In this document: positions 26,642 through 39,247 of the stretch, piece after piece
How positions within the stretch are numbered: position 1 is the first letter of the stretch
How the letters are laid out: each line of letters starts with the position of its first letter
Source of the DNA: Erysipelotrichaceae bacterium
GTDB lineage: Bacteria; Bacillota_I; Bacilli_A; ML615J-28; CAG-313
DNA: 64,000 nucleotides
Direction: 5' to 3'
Assembly: GCA_015059015.1 (NCBI GenBank)
Contig: SVBG01000004.1
Coordinates: forward strand, 62,001-126,000
Program-made: the position numbers and the translations under genes
The notes under the pieces: model-generated
What the model saw: the letters and a program-made list of their open reading frames with translations, nothing else
The model's database searches: none
What the model was told of the DNA's origin: nothing

Positions 26642-29266
26642 TTATTCAGTTTCGTCTTCTTTAGTTGCATCAGCTTTTGGAACGACAACAATTGATGCTA
26701 CTTTATGTCCCTCATTAAGTTTAATAATACAAACACCTTGAGTATCTCTACCAATTACAGAGATATTTGTAAGTTCAATTCTTATAATCATACCTTTATC
26801 TGTAACTACAACTAGATCTTCTTCTGGTTTACAAACACTTAACGCAACAGGATTTCCACTCTTAGCAGTGATATTCATATATTTAACACCTTTTGTGTTT
26901 CTTCCTTTTACTTTAAATGACGCAGCTTTTGTACGTTTACCAAAGCCTTTTTCTGTTAATACAATAATTTCAGCTTCATCATTAGGAACTACAGCCATAC
27001 CAACTGCTCTTTCACCATCTTCTAGTTTGATTGCTTTAACGCCAGCAGCACTTCTATTAGTAGGACGAACCTCTACTTCATTAAATCTTACAGCTTTACC
27101 ATTTGATGCACCAAGAATAATAGTTTGATTGCCGTCACTCTTTTCAACAGCAATAAGTTCATCACCGTCATTTAAGATTAATGCTCTAATACCTGTTGAT
27201 CTAATGTTCTTATATTTTGCAATTTCTGTTTTCTTAACATTACCATTCTTAGTTCCAAAGATTAAGTATCCTGGATCTTCTAGTGTTTTTACATTAATTA
27301 CAGCAGCAAGACGTTCTCCATCTGAGAATTTCAATAAGTTTACAATAGGAAGTCCTTTAGAGAATCTTCCTTGAGCAGGAATTTGATATGCTCTTAAGTT
27401 ATAAACTTGTCCAAAATTAGTAAAGAACATAATATTATCATGACTTGAAGTATACATCATCTTTTCAACAAAGTCATCTTCTTGCATCTTTGTACCAGTG
27501 ATACCTTTACCGCCACGTTTTTGAACTTTATAAGTATCAACACTTAAACGTTTAATGTAACCTCTATTAGTAATTGTGATGATTACATCTTCTTCTGGTA
27601 TTAAATCTTCATCTGCAACGTCTAAATCTTCTGTTAAATCAATTTCAGTCTTTCTTTCTGTACCAAATTTTCTTTGAACTTCAGTTAATTCATCAACGAT
27701 AATACTCATTAATTTTTCGCGACTTTCTAAAATTGACATTAAATATTCAACTAATTCACGAAGTTCAGCTGCTTCTTGTTGAAGTTTTTCGATTTCTAGA
27801 CCTGTTAAACGTTGAAGTTTCATATCTAGAATAGCTTTTGCTTGAATATCAGTTAAAATAAATTTAGCAACTAATTGATTTACTGCTTCTTCAGTTGATT
27901 TAGATTTCTTAATTGTTGCTACTACTTCATCAATATCGGCAAGTGCAATTAATAAACCTTCAACAATATGTAGTCTATTTTTAGCTTTTTCTAAATCATA
28001 TTCAGTTCTTCTAGTTACAACTTCTACTTGATGTTTTACATATGCTTCTAAAATTTGTTTTAAATTTAGACATTTTGGTTGTCCATGATCAAGTGCAATC
28101 ATATTTACACTATATGTTGTTTGCATTTGTGTAAAACGATATAAGTTATTTAAAATTACGTTAACATTTGCATCTCTTCTAATTTCAATAACGATTTTCA
28201 TACCTTTTCTACTTGATTCATCACGTAAATCGGTAATTCCTTCGATTATTTTATCTTTAGCAAGTTCTGCAATTCTTTCAATTAATCTTGTTTTATTAAC
28301 TTGATAAGGGATTTCTCTAACTAAAATCTCTTTTTTACCATTAGAAAGTTCAACAATTTCAACTTTTGCACGACAAGTTACAGTTCCCATACCTGTTTCA
28401 TAGGCTTGTTTTATATTGGATAAGCCCATTACTGTACCACCAGTAGGAAAATCTGGTGCTGGAATATAATCCATAAGTTGATCTATTGTAATATTTGGAT
28501 CTTTAATTAATGCAAGAGTAGCATTTATTACTTCTGTTAAGTTATGTGTAGGAATACTTGTAGCCATACCTACCGCAATACCTGATGCCCCATTTACTAA
28601 AATATTAGGGAATTTTGCAGGTAAAACCTCAGGTTCTTGTTCAGAACCATCATAGTTATCCATAAAATCTACAGTGTTTTTTCCAATATCTCTTAACATT
28701 TCGTTAGCAATTTTGCTTAAACGAGCTTCTGTATAACGCATTGAAGCTGCTCCATCACCGTCAACAGAACCAAAGTTACCATGACCTTCGACTAAAGTAT
28801 ATCTAAAACTAAAGTCTTGAGCCATACGAACCATTGCTTCATAAATAGCACTGTCACCATGAGGATGGTATTTCCCCATTACGTCCCCAACAATACGGGC
28901 ACTTTTCTTATATGGTTTATCACTATAAACACCAAGTTCAGCCATTGAATATAAAATTCTTCGTTGAACTGGCTTTAAACCATCTCTTACATCAGGTAAT
29001 GCACGAGCTACAATAACGCTCATTGCATATGACAAAAAGGAATCTTGCATACAATTAGATAAATTTATGGGTAAAATATGGTCAACATGACTTTCTAATA
29101 ATTCTTTATCTTTTTTAGCATCTTCTCTAGATTTTTCTAAATCTTCTTCATCTTCTTGATCTATATCAGAGTCATTTTCTTCTAAATCTTCGTCTTGATT
29201 TTCTAAATCTTCGTTTTGATATTCGTTTTCTATCTCATCAAGACTTCTAATTTTCTTTTCAGCCAT
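26642..29266 (-). CDS. gyrA: DNA gyrase subunit A
   Basis: An 874-residue breakage-reunion subunit. Motifs: [14 protein letters not shown], quinolone-determining region [19 protein letters not shown] with the usual Ser and Glu intact, active-site Tyr in [12 protein letters not shown], and the GyrA box QRGGKG, which marks gyrase rather than topoisomerase IV. The first 65 or so residues are an extra acidic, Asp/Glu-rich extension before the canonical [10 protein letters not shown] start. It follows gyrB by 14 nt. Confidence 0.97.
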   Translation of the reverse strand: MAEKKIRSLDEIENEYQNEDLENQDEDLEENDSDIDQEDEEDLEKSREDAKKDKELLESHVDHILPINLSNCMQDSFLSYAMSVIVARALPDVRDGLKPVQRRILYSMAELGVYSDKPYKKSARIVGDVMGKYHPHGDSAIYEAMVRMAQDFSFRYTLVEGHGNFGSVDGDGAASMRYTEARLSKIANEMLRDIGKNTVDFMDNYDGSEQEPEVLPAKFPNILVNGASGIAVGMATSIPTHNLTEVINATLALIKDPNITIDQLMDYIPAPDFPTGGTVMGLSNIKQAYETGMGTVTCRAKVEIVELSNGKKEILVREIPYQVNKTRLIERIAELAKDKIIEGITDLRDESSRKGMKIVIEIRRDANVNVILNNLYRFTQMQTTYSVNMIALDHGQPKCLNLKQILEAYVKHQVEVVTRRTEYDLEKAKNRLHIVEGLLIALADIDEVVATIKKSKSTEEAVNQLVAKFILTDIQAKAILDMKLQRLTGLEIEKLQQEAAELRELVEYLMSILESREKLMSIIVDELTEVQRKFGTERKTEIDLTEDLDVADEDLIPEEDVIITITNRGYIKRLSVDTYKVQKRGGKGITGTKMQEDDFVEKMMYTSSHDNIMFFTNFGQVYNLRAYQIPAQGRFSKGLPIVNLLKFSDGERLAAVINVKTLEDPGYLIFGTKNGNVKKTEIAKYKNIRSTGIRALILNDGDELIAVEKSDGNQTIILGASNGKAVRFNEVEVRPTNRSAAGVKAIKLEDGERAVGMAVVPNDEAEIIVLTEKGFGKRTKAASFKVKGRNTKGVKYMNITAKSGNPVALSVCKPEEDLVVVTDKGMIIRIELTNISVIGRDTQGVCIIKLNEGHKVASIVVVPKADATKEDETE

Positions 29267-29280
29267 AGATTATTACCTCC

Positions 29281-32271
<2,991 letters not shown>

Positions 32272-32282
<11 letters not shown>

Positions 32283-32493
32283 TTTCTATTTTTAAAACAT
32301 ATTTTTGATCATTTATTTGGACTAAATCACCAGAAAAAAGCTTTTTTCCTCTTCTTTTTTCTGAAACTTCATTTACAAAAATATCGTTTTCTTCCAGAAA
32401 TTTTTTTACTTCTCCACCAGAGTAAATTAACCCCAAAAACTTAACAAATTGACCTAAAGTTATGGGTTCAGAATAAATTTTAATTTTGACCAT
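32272..32493 (-). CDS. yaaA: S4-domain RNA-binding protein YaaA
   Basis: A 73-residue protein with an S4 domain: TLGQFVKFLGLIYSGGEVK, then FLEENDIFVNE and GDLV. Located directly before recF as in Bacillus, where it is implicated in ribosome assembly. Its upstream neighbour is usually dnaN; here that link is broken by the par insertion. A possible -10 lies near 32515. Confidence 0.88.
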
Positions 32494-32846
32494 AAAACCA
32501 CCTCTTTTTTATACTAATATTATACCAAAATTTCAATCTTTTTTCCACTAATTTGACCTCTCTTTTTTTGTCTCTTTTTTGCCCCTTTTTTCATCTATTT
32601 TTATCATCACTTTTTTCTAGCGATTTTTTCCTATTAAAAAATTGACGTTTTCTATTACAACCCCTAAAAAATCAACGTTTTTTTATTTATTTATGTATAT
32701 TCCTTATTTTTATATATAATTTTTATATTAAATTTTTTTGCTTTTAAAACGTTTAGTTTTTTTATAGTTTTTTTAAAATTTTTCGTCATTTTTGTTGTTT
32801 TTTTAAAAGTTTTTAATTTAAAACTATTTAATAAATTACATACAAC

Positions 32847-32872
32847 AATACAACAATAATTATTGTTGTATT
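32847..32872. repeat. Perfect 26-bp palindrome
   Basis: AATACAACAATAA followed by its exact complement, centred between 32859 and 32860, with no spacer. It is the longest perfect palindrome I found in the gap. Confidence 0.85.
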
Positions 32873-32988
32873 TAAAACAATAAAAAAATAATTATTATCA
32901 TATTTTTATACATTTTACAATAAAAAAATATTTATTTTTGTATTTTTTTATTTAATTAAATAATTACATCAAAAAATAAAATATATTC

Positions 32989-33049
32989 ATATTTAAATAT
33001 TTTTTTATTTATATATTTAAATATGTTTGCATGTTGAATATTTAAATAT
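32989..33049. repeat. Three evenly spaced ATATTTAAATAT palindromes
   Basis: Exact 12-bp copies at 32989-33000, 33013-33024 and 33038-33049, so start-to-start distances are 24 and 25 bp. Even spacing is typical of protein-binding arrays, but AT-rich DNA makes chance copies more likely. Confidence 0.7.
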
Positions 33050-33809
33050 TTAAAAGAGTAACTTTTATTTTTATTGTTTTACATACATAAATAAATATTT
33101 AATAGCGTTTCATAAATAAAAATGTAGAAATTGTTTTATGTAAAAACGTAATTACATAAAAGAAAGACCTACAAAAACTAAATATTGTTTTTAAAATAAA
33201 ATAATTTATTTTTGATTAAAAACTTTAATTAAAATATTTTTTGATTTTTATTTTTAATTCTGTTTTAATTTAAAATTTTTATGTTTTAATTGTTATCTTT
33301 TCTTGAATGTTTGATACAATGGTTTATTTTTAAATTAAAAGTTTTTACGTTTTTTACTTTTAATTTAAAGATTTTTTGTGTATTTTTTTGATTTTTTATT
33401 TATTTTAAAAATATAAAGTTTTAAATTAATATTTTTTTGTGTTTTCGTCTGAAAAATAAAAGTTACATTTTAAGGTTTTACATAAATACATATAACCATA
33501 ATATTTTTTAAAAAACAAAAATAAAAAATTAGGTGTTGTTAATCGCAAAAATAACAGGCTTTTTTTGAGTTTTTAAAAAAGCATTTTTTTTGATTTTACC
33601 CCTAGGGGTGCGAATAAGTTTTAGTTTTTTTTGCAAAAGTTTAAAAAACAGCGCTTTTTTGCCCTTATTTTTAATTTTTGAACTTATTTTTGATTTCAAT
33701 TCGCAAAATTATTTAATTAAAACAATTTTCAGAGATTTAGTCGTTTTATAATAAAATACTTTTTTATGGTTGTATGTATATACTTTTGTAAATAAATATT
33801 GCTAAACAC

Positions 33810-33838
33810 TTGCATTATTTTAATTAAAGTGATATAAT
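33810..33838 (+). promoter_or_regulatory. Promoter of the RHH-parA operon
   Basis: -35 TTGCAT (33810-33815), 17-bp spacer, -10 TATAAT (33833-33838), 31 bp before the RHH start codon. Confidence 0.75.
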
Positions 33839-33869
33839 TTTATTGTATAAATTAAAGGAGGACAATATA

Positions 33870-34274
33870 ATGAATAATTTTCCAAAAAAGAGAACAAATC
33901 CATTTGAAAAACCTATTTCAGCTGTAAAAGAAGAAAAAGTTGAGACAGTTGTTAAGGAAGAACCTGAAATCGAAGAAGAAGTTGAAGAATTAGTTCAACA
34001 AGAAGAAGAAATTGAAGAATATGTTGAACCTACACCAGTTGTAAAGAAGCCAGCGCCTAAACAACCTGTTAAACCAGCACCTAAACAAGCTAGATCAGGG
34101 TCTCGTAATTCTAACGTTTATGTTGAGAGTGATAATAGACTTAAATATACTGCAACAATGGATAGAGAATTACGTAGAAGAATTAAAATAGTGTGTGCAA
34201 CACGTGAAATTATGTTTTCTCAGTTCATTGAACAAGCATGTATTGAAAAATTAAACAGAGAAGGAGATAGATAG
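33870..34274 (+). CDS. Ribbon-helix-helix DNA-binding protein, probable partition partner of ParA
   Basis: A 134-residue protein. Residues 1-85 are low-complexity: a Glu-rich acidic stretch (about 20-50) then a Pro/Lys linker. The C-terminal 45 residues fit a ribbon-helix-helix fold: beta strand LKYTATMD, helix RELRRRIKIVCATRE, turn, helix FSQFIEQACIEKLN. A gene of this type directly before a short ParA matches type Ib partition systems, where a ParG-like RHH protein binds the centromere and represses the operon. GGAGG precedes the ATG at 33870; an upstream TTG at 33843 is not favoured. Exact family is unverified. Confidence 0.65.
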   Translation: MNNFPKKRTNPFEKPISAVKEEKVETVVKEEPEIEEEVEELVQQEEEIEEYVEPTPVVKKPAPKQPVKPAPKQARSGSRNSNVYVESDNRLKYTATMDRELRRRIKIVCATREIMFSQFIEQACIEKLNREGDR

Positions 34275-34276
34275 GT

Positions 34277-35062
34277 ATGCCAATCGTATCAACATTTTGC
34301 AAAAAGGGTGGTGTAGGCAAAACTACATTCATCGGATACCTTGCTCATTACTATGCTAATCAAGGTAAAACAGTATTAGTAATTAGCGCAGATGACCAAA
34401 ACAGTATTTTTAAAATTTTTGGTTGTGAAAACTTTGTTACAGCTAACGATGATGATTTCTTTGAAAATCTTTTAATAGGTGAAAAAAAGCCAGAAGAAGT
34501 AGTTTTTGAAGTTAGACCTGGTATGTATTTAATGAAAACCTTAAATACAGACAGACTTTCTATTAATTTAACGCTAAAAAGGTCAGAAGAGAAGAAATTA
34601 CGCGGTTTAATTGAAGATTTTACTAACTATTTTGATTATATTTTTATTGATTTTCCACCTTCAAGTAGTCGTTTGACAGAAATTTTGCTAGATATTAGTG
34701 AAAAGATACTTCTTGTCGTGGGCTTAGATCCACTTGGAATTGACGGCTATAAGAACACAATTCAGTATTTTGTAGATTGTGACATAGAAATTAGCAAAAT
34801 TAGCCACATAATCCCTATTGGATACCACCCAATTAAGATCACTCCAAACAAGGCTTTGAAAGAGCTAAAAATTTTAGCTGAAAACTACTCTCCAGACGCC
34901 ATAATTGCTACTCCAATCAAAGATAAAGCAGTTATTCAAAATTTACAGTCTGAAGGTATCTCTGTATTCGATAATTACACTATGAAAGACAAGTTTCATC
35001 AAAAAAATCTTAATGAAATCTCAAAAGACCTTACAGAAGTATATAAATCTATCGTTTTATAA
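34277..35062 (+). CDS. parA: ParA-family ATPase
   Basis: A 261-residue ATPase with the deviant Walker A KKGGVGKTT (9-17), SADDQNS (about 38-44) at the switch position, and IFIDFPPSSS (about 115-124). It lacks the N-terminal helix-turn-helix domain of type Ia ParA, so it is a short type Ib-like ParA. It starts 2 nt after the RHH gene. The pair lies opposite dnaN and divergent from yaaA, inside a block that is normally one operon. MinD-like relatives are possible but lack an RHH partner. Confidence 0.85.
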   Translation: MPIVSTFCKKGGVGKTTFIGYLAHYYANQGKTVLVISADDQNSIFKIFGCENFVTANDDDFFENLLIGEKKPEEVVFEVRPGMYLMKTLNTDRLSINLTLKRSEEKKLRGLIEDFTNYFDYIFIDFPPSSSRLTEILLDISEKILLVVGLDPLGIDGYKNTIQYFVDCDIEISKISHIIPIGYHPIKITPNKALKELKILAENYSPDAIIATPIKDKAVIQNLQSEGISVFDNYTMKDKFHQKNLNEISKDLTEVYKSIVL

Positions 35063-35083
35063 GCTATTTTAAGCTTAAAATAC

Positions 35084-35113
35084 AAAAAAAAGCACCAAAA
35101 TTGGTGCTTTTTT
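35084..35113. terminator. Bidirectional terminator between parA and dnaN
   Basis: Stem AAAAGCACCAA/TTGGTGCTTTT with T-runs on both sides, between convergent stops. Confidence 0.85.
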
Positions 35114-35119
35114 GTATTT

Positions 35120-36250
35120 TTAAAATGTTCTTACAGGTATTAATAATTGTTTAAGTTCTATATTAGATTCGCTTGTAATAATAGCAGGCCTAATCTCTCC
35201 TCTAAAATACATAATAATTTCTTGAGTTTCGAACGCTTTTAATGCATCCATAAGGTATTTTGTAGAGAAAGCTATCTGAAAATCTTGTTCTTCACTCACT
35301 TCAATAGGCTTCAAACTTTCAACTACTCTACCAATTTCAGTAGAATTTGATGAAATTTCAATATTATTAGAGTTTTTAGAAAGTGAAAATTTAACAAAAC
35401 TGATGTTTTCTGAATCAATAAATAGTGATGCTCTATTAACAACTGAGATTAATTCTTCACGATTTAACTTAATACTTAATAAAAAATCATTTGGAATTAA
35501 ACTTGATGTGTCAGGATAACTACCTTCAACAAGTCTAGACATGAATGATAAATTAGCTACTTTAAATAATACTTGATTATTTGAAATATAAACATTTACA
35601 TCATCGTTATAATCGTTTAAAATTTTACTGAATTCTTCTAAAGATTTACATGGAATGTTAATTTGAATCTTTGAATTAAAGCCTGAACTTATGCTAGAAG
35701 TTCTTCTAGCTAATCTAAAACTATCTGTTGCGATAACTGTTAATTGATTATCTTTAATAGTTAAATTAATGCTTGTTAAGATTATTCTTTCTTCTGTAGA
35801 TGCACAAGCAAAAGATGTTTGTTTTACGATTTGTTTTAACTCTTTACTCTTTAACACAATTGGTTGTGTATTAAGATCAAAATTAGTATTAGGGAAATTA
35901 TTTTTTTCGTAAGCTCTTAAAGTGAAGTCTGAATTCTTTGAAAGAATTTTTATTGTTGTTTGATCAAATAAAGTTACTTCAACTTTTTCACCTTCAATAC
36001 GCTTAACAATATCTACAAAATATTTACCTGGAACAACACATGAACCATCCTCTATTATATCTAAATCATTAGATGATTCTAATATTACTCTAACTGAGAT
36101 TTCTTTATTAGTTGTTATAAAAGTTAATAAGTTATCTTTAGCTGTTATTTGAATCCCCATTAAAATAGGTAATGGTGTTTTATTAGATAATCCTTTAGAA
36201 ACACTTTGTAATATATTATCTAATAAAGTTCTTGAAATTTCGAATTTCAT
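35120..36250 (-). CDS. dnaN: DNA polymerase III beta sliding clamp
   Basis: A 376-residue clamp that encircles DNA and tethers polymerase III. Three tandem domains of about 120 residues are apparent, with TPLPILMGI near the start, ATDSFRLARR in the second domain and the C-terminal LIPVRTF. Located 72 bp downstream of dnaA. Normal length. Confidence 0.96.
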   Translation of the reverse strand: MKFEISRTLLDNILQSVSKGLSNKTPLPILMGIQITAKDNLLTFITTNKEISVRVILESSNDLDIIEDGSCVVPGKYFVDIVKRIEGEKVEVTLFDQTTIKILSKNSDFTLRAYEKNNFPNTNFDLNTQPIVLKSKELKQIVKQTSFACASTEERIILTSINLTIKDNQLTVIATDSFRLARRTSSISSGFNSKIQINIPCKSLEEFSKILNDYNDDVNVYISNNQVLFKVANLSFMSRLVEGSYPDTSSLIPNDFLLSIKLNREELISVVNRASLFIDSENISFVKFSLSKNSNNIEISSNSTEIGRVVESLKPIEVSEEQDFQIAFSTKYLMDALKAFETQEIIMYFRGEIRPAIITSESNIELKQLLIPVRTF

Positions 36251-36302
36251 TTTTGTACTCCTTATTATTTATATTTATTAAATTATTTATTATTATTAGC
36301 AA

Positions 36303-36319
36303 TGTGGAAATGTGGATAA
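36303..36319 (-). promoter_or_regulatory. DnaA boxes between dnaA and dnaN
   Basis: An exact consensus TTATCCACA (minus strand, 36319-36311) adjoins ATTTCCACA (36311-36303) in the 72-bp dnaA-dnaN gap. These may be a second oriC cluster or autoregulatory sites. Confidence 0.65.
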
Positions 36320-36322
36320 CTT

Positions 36323-37714
36323 TTAGATTTTATATTGTTTATCTAAATTAGTAATTAAATTATCTACATCTTCTTTTATGTTAGAATCTGTTTTTATAGC
36401 TTCTTGGATTTTTTCAAAAGCATGAGAAATAGTAGCGTGATCTCTACCACCTAAGGCAGCCCCAATAGCTGTCAATGTTTGATTGTATTTTGTTTTTAAA
36501 ATGTAAACAGTTAATTGTCTAGCATAAACAAATTCTTGTTTACGAGACGGACTTGCTAAATCTTTAACATTAATGTTAAAATATCCTGCAATGATTTCTT
36601 TAATCTTTTCTATATGTAGTTTTGTATTACTATTAGAAGAAGATTTCGAAGTTGAAATAATAGCATCTAATGCTAAAACAGCGTTATCATAATTAAAATC
36701 TATATTAAAAGAAACACAATAAGAAATAAACCTTCTTAAAGCACCTTCTAAATCACGTACGTTTTCATCAAAGTTTTCTGCAATATAAGTAATAACGTTT
36801 GCAGGAACTTCATCTGTATCAGAAATTAAGAATTTTAATTTTCCTCGTAAAATAGCTTCTCTTAATAATTGATTTGGTTTCTTTATATCGGTTTGCATCC
36901 CCCAACTAAATCTAGATTTTAATCTAGCCATAATGTTTAACTCATTTGCTGGACGATCTGATGTAACGATGATTTGTTTATTATTTTCAAAAAGATATTC
37001 AAATAATTTAAAGAATTCATCTTGAGACCCTTGTCGATCTGCTAAATATTGAATATCGTCAACTAAAAATAGATCAGCTGAACGATAATAATTATCAAAT
37101 TCATCAGCAAAGGCGGTATTCTTTTGGTTTTTATTTTTAGCTTTATAAAAATCTTCAACAAATTGTTGTGCAGTTGTGTAAACCACATTTGCATTAGGAT
37201 TGTTTTCTAATATATAATGACCAATAGCTGTCATTAAATGTGTTTTACCTAGCCCCACATCTCCAAAAATATAAAAAGGATTAATTGTTACATGAGGAGA
37301 TTCAGCTACTTTTACAGAAAAAGTAAAAGCTTCACGATTAGCTTCACCAGTAATAAAATTACTAAAAGTGTATTCAGCTCGTAAATTTCTTTTCTTTATA
37401 ATAGAAGGAGTGATTGTAGAAACGTTAGTTTCTTTTTTTTGTGCTTTTACTTGCTCATCAGCTTCAGCTTTTGAGATAAAACCAAAAGACATTTGTTCTC
37501 CTGCGATTTGAGTTAATAGTTCGTTCATTTTTACAAGATAAAATCTTTTTAGTCTAAAAATATCGAGAGAGTTATTAACAATTAAGTAAATAACGTTATT
37601 TTGAACTTTATATATTTCTGTTATTGGTGCAAATGTTTGATTAAATGTAGCTTCATCATTAGATGCTTTAAGCATTTCTTTGACTTGCTCCCATAATTCT
37701 AATTCTTTATTCAT
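36323..37714 (-). CDS. dnaA: Chromosomal replication initiator DnaA
   Basis: A 463-residue initiator that binds DnaA boxes and opens oriC. Domain I is residues 1-80, the AAA+ domain has Walker A GDVGLGKTH and Walker B LFLVDDIQ, and the C-terminal DNA-binding signature is LGGRDHATISHA. Transcribed away from the origin at 37715-37931, with DnaA boxes on both sides. Confidence 0.97.
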   Translation of the reverse strand: MNKELELWEQVKEMLKASNDEATFNQTFAPITEIYKVQNNVIYLIVNNSLDIFRLKRFYLVKMNELLTQIAGEQMSFGFISKAEADEQVKAQKKETNVSTITPSIIKKRNLRAEYTFSNFITGEANREAFTFSVKVAESPHVTINPFYIFGDVGLGKTHLMTAIGHYILENNPNANVVYTTAQQFVEDFYKAKNKNQKNTAFADEFDNYYRSADLFLVDDIQYLADRQGSQDEFFKLFEYLFENNKQIIVTSDRPANELNIMARLKSRFSWGMQTDIKKPNQLLREAILRGKLKFLISDTDEVPANVITYIAENFDENVRDLEGALRRFISYCVSFNIDFNYDNAVLALDAIISTSKSSSNSNTKLHIEKIKEIIAGYFNINVKDLASPSRKQEFVYARQLTVYILKTKYNQTLTAIGAALGGRDHATISHAFEKIQEAIKTDSNIKEDVDNLITNLDKQYKI

Positions 37715-37931
37715 ATACTCACCTCTTTATAAATAATACCATAAAACGAAAAAAAAAGAAAATAATACGAATATTTATTTTTTTCCACATACTTATAAAC
37801 AATTTATCCACACTAATAAAAAAAAGATATCTTCTTGTTTTCCACGGTGGAAATGTGGAAAAGTATGAAAAATATCTTTTACTTGCAATTAAATAAAAAT
37901 AATGGTAAAATAATGCAAGAAGAGGTACGTT
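37715..37931. other. Probable chromosomal origin (oriC) upstream of dnaA
   Basis: A 217-bp AT-rich region with an exact TTATCCACA DnaA box at 37804-37812 and near matches: TTTTCCACA at 37781-37789, TTTTCCACG at 37838-37846, and TTTTCCACA on the minus strand at 37862-37854. The back-to-back TTTCCAC-G-GTGGAAA forms a palindrome at 37839-37853. Arms AAAAGATAT (37822-37830) and ATATCTTTT (37872-37880) flank the last boxes. Gene orientation diverges here. The likely unwinding element is among the A/T runs and is not resolved. Confidence 0.8.
37883..37911 (+). promoter_or_regulatory. Promoter of the origin-proximal unknown gene
   Basis: -35 TTGCAA (37883-37888), 17-bp spacer, -10 TAAAAT (37906-37911), next to the DnaA boxes, so DnaA could affect it. 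Confidence 0.55.
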
Positions 37932-38939
37932 ATGAATAGAATTTTTAAAATATTAATTTTAATAGTGTATACTTTTGCTATTTTTGCTGTTGCATTTATT
38001 ATCGTTTCTTTAACTAATAAAGGACCTGCGTTTAGTGAATATTCAGATAAAGCTTCAGACGAAAATATTGCAGTTGTAACACAAGTTATCGAAAAAAGAA
38101 AAAATAGTAAACAAACAAAGACTGATTATGAAGAAAGTGTATATGATCTTTATTTTTATATAAAGAAAACATCTACATTAGATTTAAATGATATTTTTGT
38201 TTATATTGCGGTTGAAACTGAAGATGGCGTTAGATATGTTCAATCTACTAGTGGTAAAGAATTGAAAGGTACAACAACAATTACATCTACTATAAGTATT
38301 ACTAATTCTTCTGCTGGAGATTTTGCTGTGAATGAAATTGTTGAAGAGGATGATGTTGTAAAACACATTAACAAAGTTCCTAAAACTGTTTACGTTAGAG
38401 TTTCTTATGATAAAGTAGTTGAAAAACAAGATGTTGCTTGTGAATTAAATTATAAATTTGATTATGATGATGTTGCAAAAGAATCGTTTGATGATTACGA
38501 ACAAAGAGATGTTATTGTAAGTAGTAGTAATACTACGCAATACGTTGATTGTAAAAACGATTATGTATCAATAAAATTCTTAAAAGTTCCAGTTGAAACA
38601 AGTAGTGATGAAGTTAAATATAGTGATTATCGTTTATCTAATGTAAAAATGGTAAAAAGTAATTTACCTGAAGATACTACAATTAGTAAAATAAAAATTG
38701 AAGTATTTGGAGAAATAGGAAACGAATCACTTTTAACAAAAGAATATTTTTCTAAGTATGTTAAGCTATTTGTTTATGAAGGAGCTTTAGCTGCTGATAT
38801 TACAAGTTCAAGAACGGCATCATTAGCTGATGAATATAAACTAGATAAAGTTTATTTTAATGTTGAACTTGAATTAAGTAACGGAGATAAAGCAAATTAT
38901 AAATATTTTGTATTAGTTTCTAACTTATTAGCTAGTTAA
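37932..38939 (+). CDS. Membrane-anchored protein of unknown function between dnaA and rpmH
   Basis: A 335-residue protein with an N-terminal transmembrane helix or uncleaved signal (residues 6-27) and a large outer part predicted to be beta-rich. I do not recognise a known domain. It shares long stretches with the lipoprotein at 42064-43263, for example VSSSNTTQYVD, FLKVPVETS and LFVYEGALAADITSSRT, so it belongs to a local paralogue pair. The position between the origin and rpmH is unusual. Confidence 0.6.
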   Translation: MNRIFKILILIVYTFAIFAVAFIIVSLTNKGPAFSEYSDKASDENIAVVTQVIEKRKNSKQTKTDYEESVYDLYFYIKKTSTLDLNDIFVYIAVETEDGVRYVQSTSGKELKGTTTITSTISITNSSAGDFAVNEIVEEDDVVKHINKVPKTVYVRVSYDKVVEKQDVACELNYKFDYDDVAKESFDDYEQRDVIVSSSNTTQYVDCKNDYVSIKFLKVPVETSSDEVKYSDYRLSNVKMVKSNLPEDTTISKIKIEVFGEIGNESLLTKEYFSKYVKLFVYEGALAADITSSRTASLADEYKLDKVYFNVELELSNGDKANYKYFVLVSNLLAS

Positions 38940-38942
38940 TTT

Positions 38943-38978
38943 ATAAAAGCTTGGTAATTGTTGTTACCAAGCTTTTAT
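38943..38978 (+). terminator. Terminator of the origin-proximal unknown gene
   Basis: Perfect 15-bp stem ATAAAAGCTTGGTAA/TTACCAAGCTTTTAT, 3 nt after the stop. Confidence 0.85.
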
Positions 38979-39029
38979 TTATATTTGAAAAGAAATTTTA
39001 CAAGATATAAATACATATAAGCAAATTTA

Positions 39030-39058
39030 TTGATATTAAATATAAAATATTGTATAAT
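39030..39058 (+). promoter_or_regulatory. Promoter of rpmH
   Basis: -35 TTGATA (39030-39035), 17-bp spacer, -10 TATAAT (39053-39058), 37 bp before the rpmH start. Confidence 0.8.
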
Positions 39059-39095
39059 AATTCAAGCATGGTTTAATAATTGGAGGTGCTCAAAT

Positions 39096-39230
39096 ATGAA
39101 AAGAACATACCAACCTAATAAACGTAAACATAGTAAAACTCATGGTTTCCGTGCTCGTATGTCTACAGCAAACGGAAGAAAAGTATTAGCACGTAGACGT
39201 TCAAAAGGTAGAGCTGTATTATCAGCTTAA
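39096..39230 (+). CDS. rpmH: 50S ribosomal protein L34
   Basis: A 44-residue L34 of standard length. [20 protein letters not shown] and [12 protein letters not shown] are diagnostic. An in-frame ATG 66 nt upstream (39030) falls in the promoter; the real start is at 39096 behind GGAGG. Confidence 0.97.
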   Translation: MKRTYQPNKRKHSKTHGFRARMSTANGRKVLARRRSKGRAVLSA

Positions 39231-39247
39231 GAATATTTTATCAAACT

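Larger units (their letters stand above)
32494..33809. other. 1.3-kb extremely AT-rich intergenic region beside the par module
   Basis: No gene is visible in about 1.3 kb that is almost only A and T. It contains an exact 26-bp palindrome (32847-32872), three copies of the 12-bp palindrome ATATTTAAATAT at 32989, 33013 and 33038, a 12-bp ACCCCTAGGGGT palindrome at 33598-33609, and long homopolymer runs. It lies immediately upstream of the RHH-parA genes and within 6 kb of dnaA. Position and repeats suggest a centromere-like or replication-related DNA site; the sequence itself does not prove this. Confidence 0.5.
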
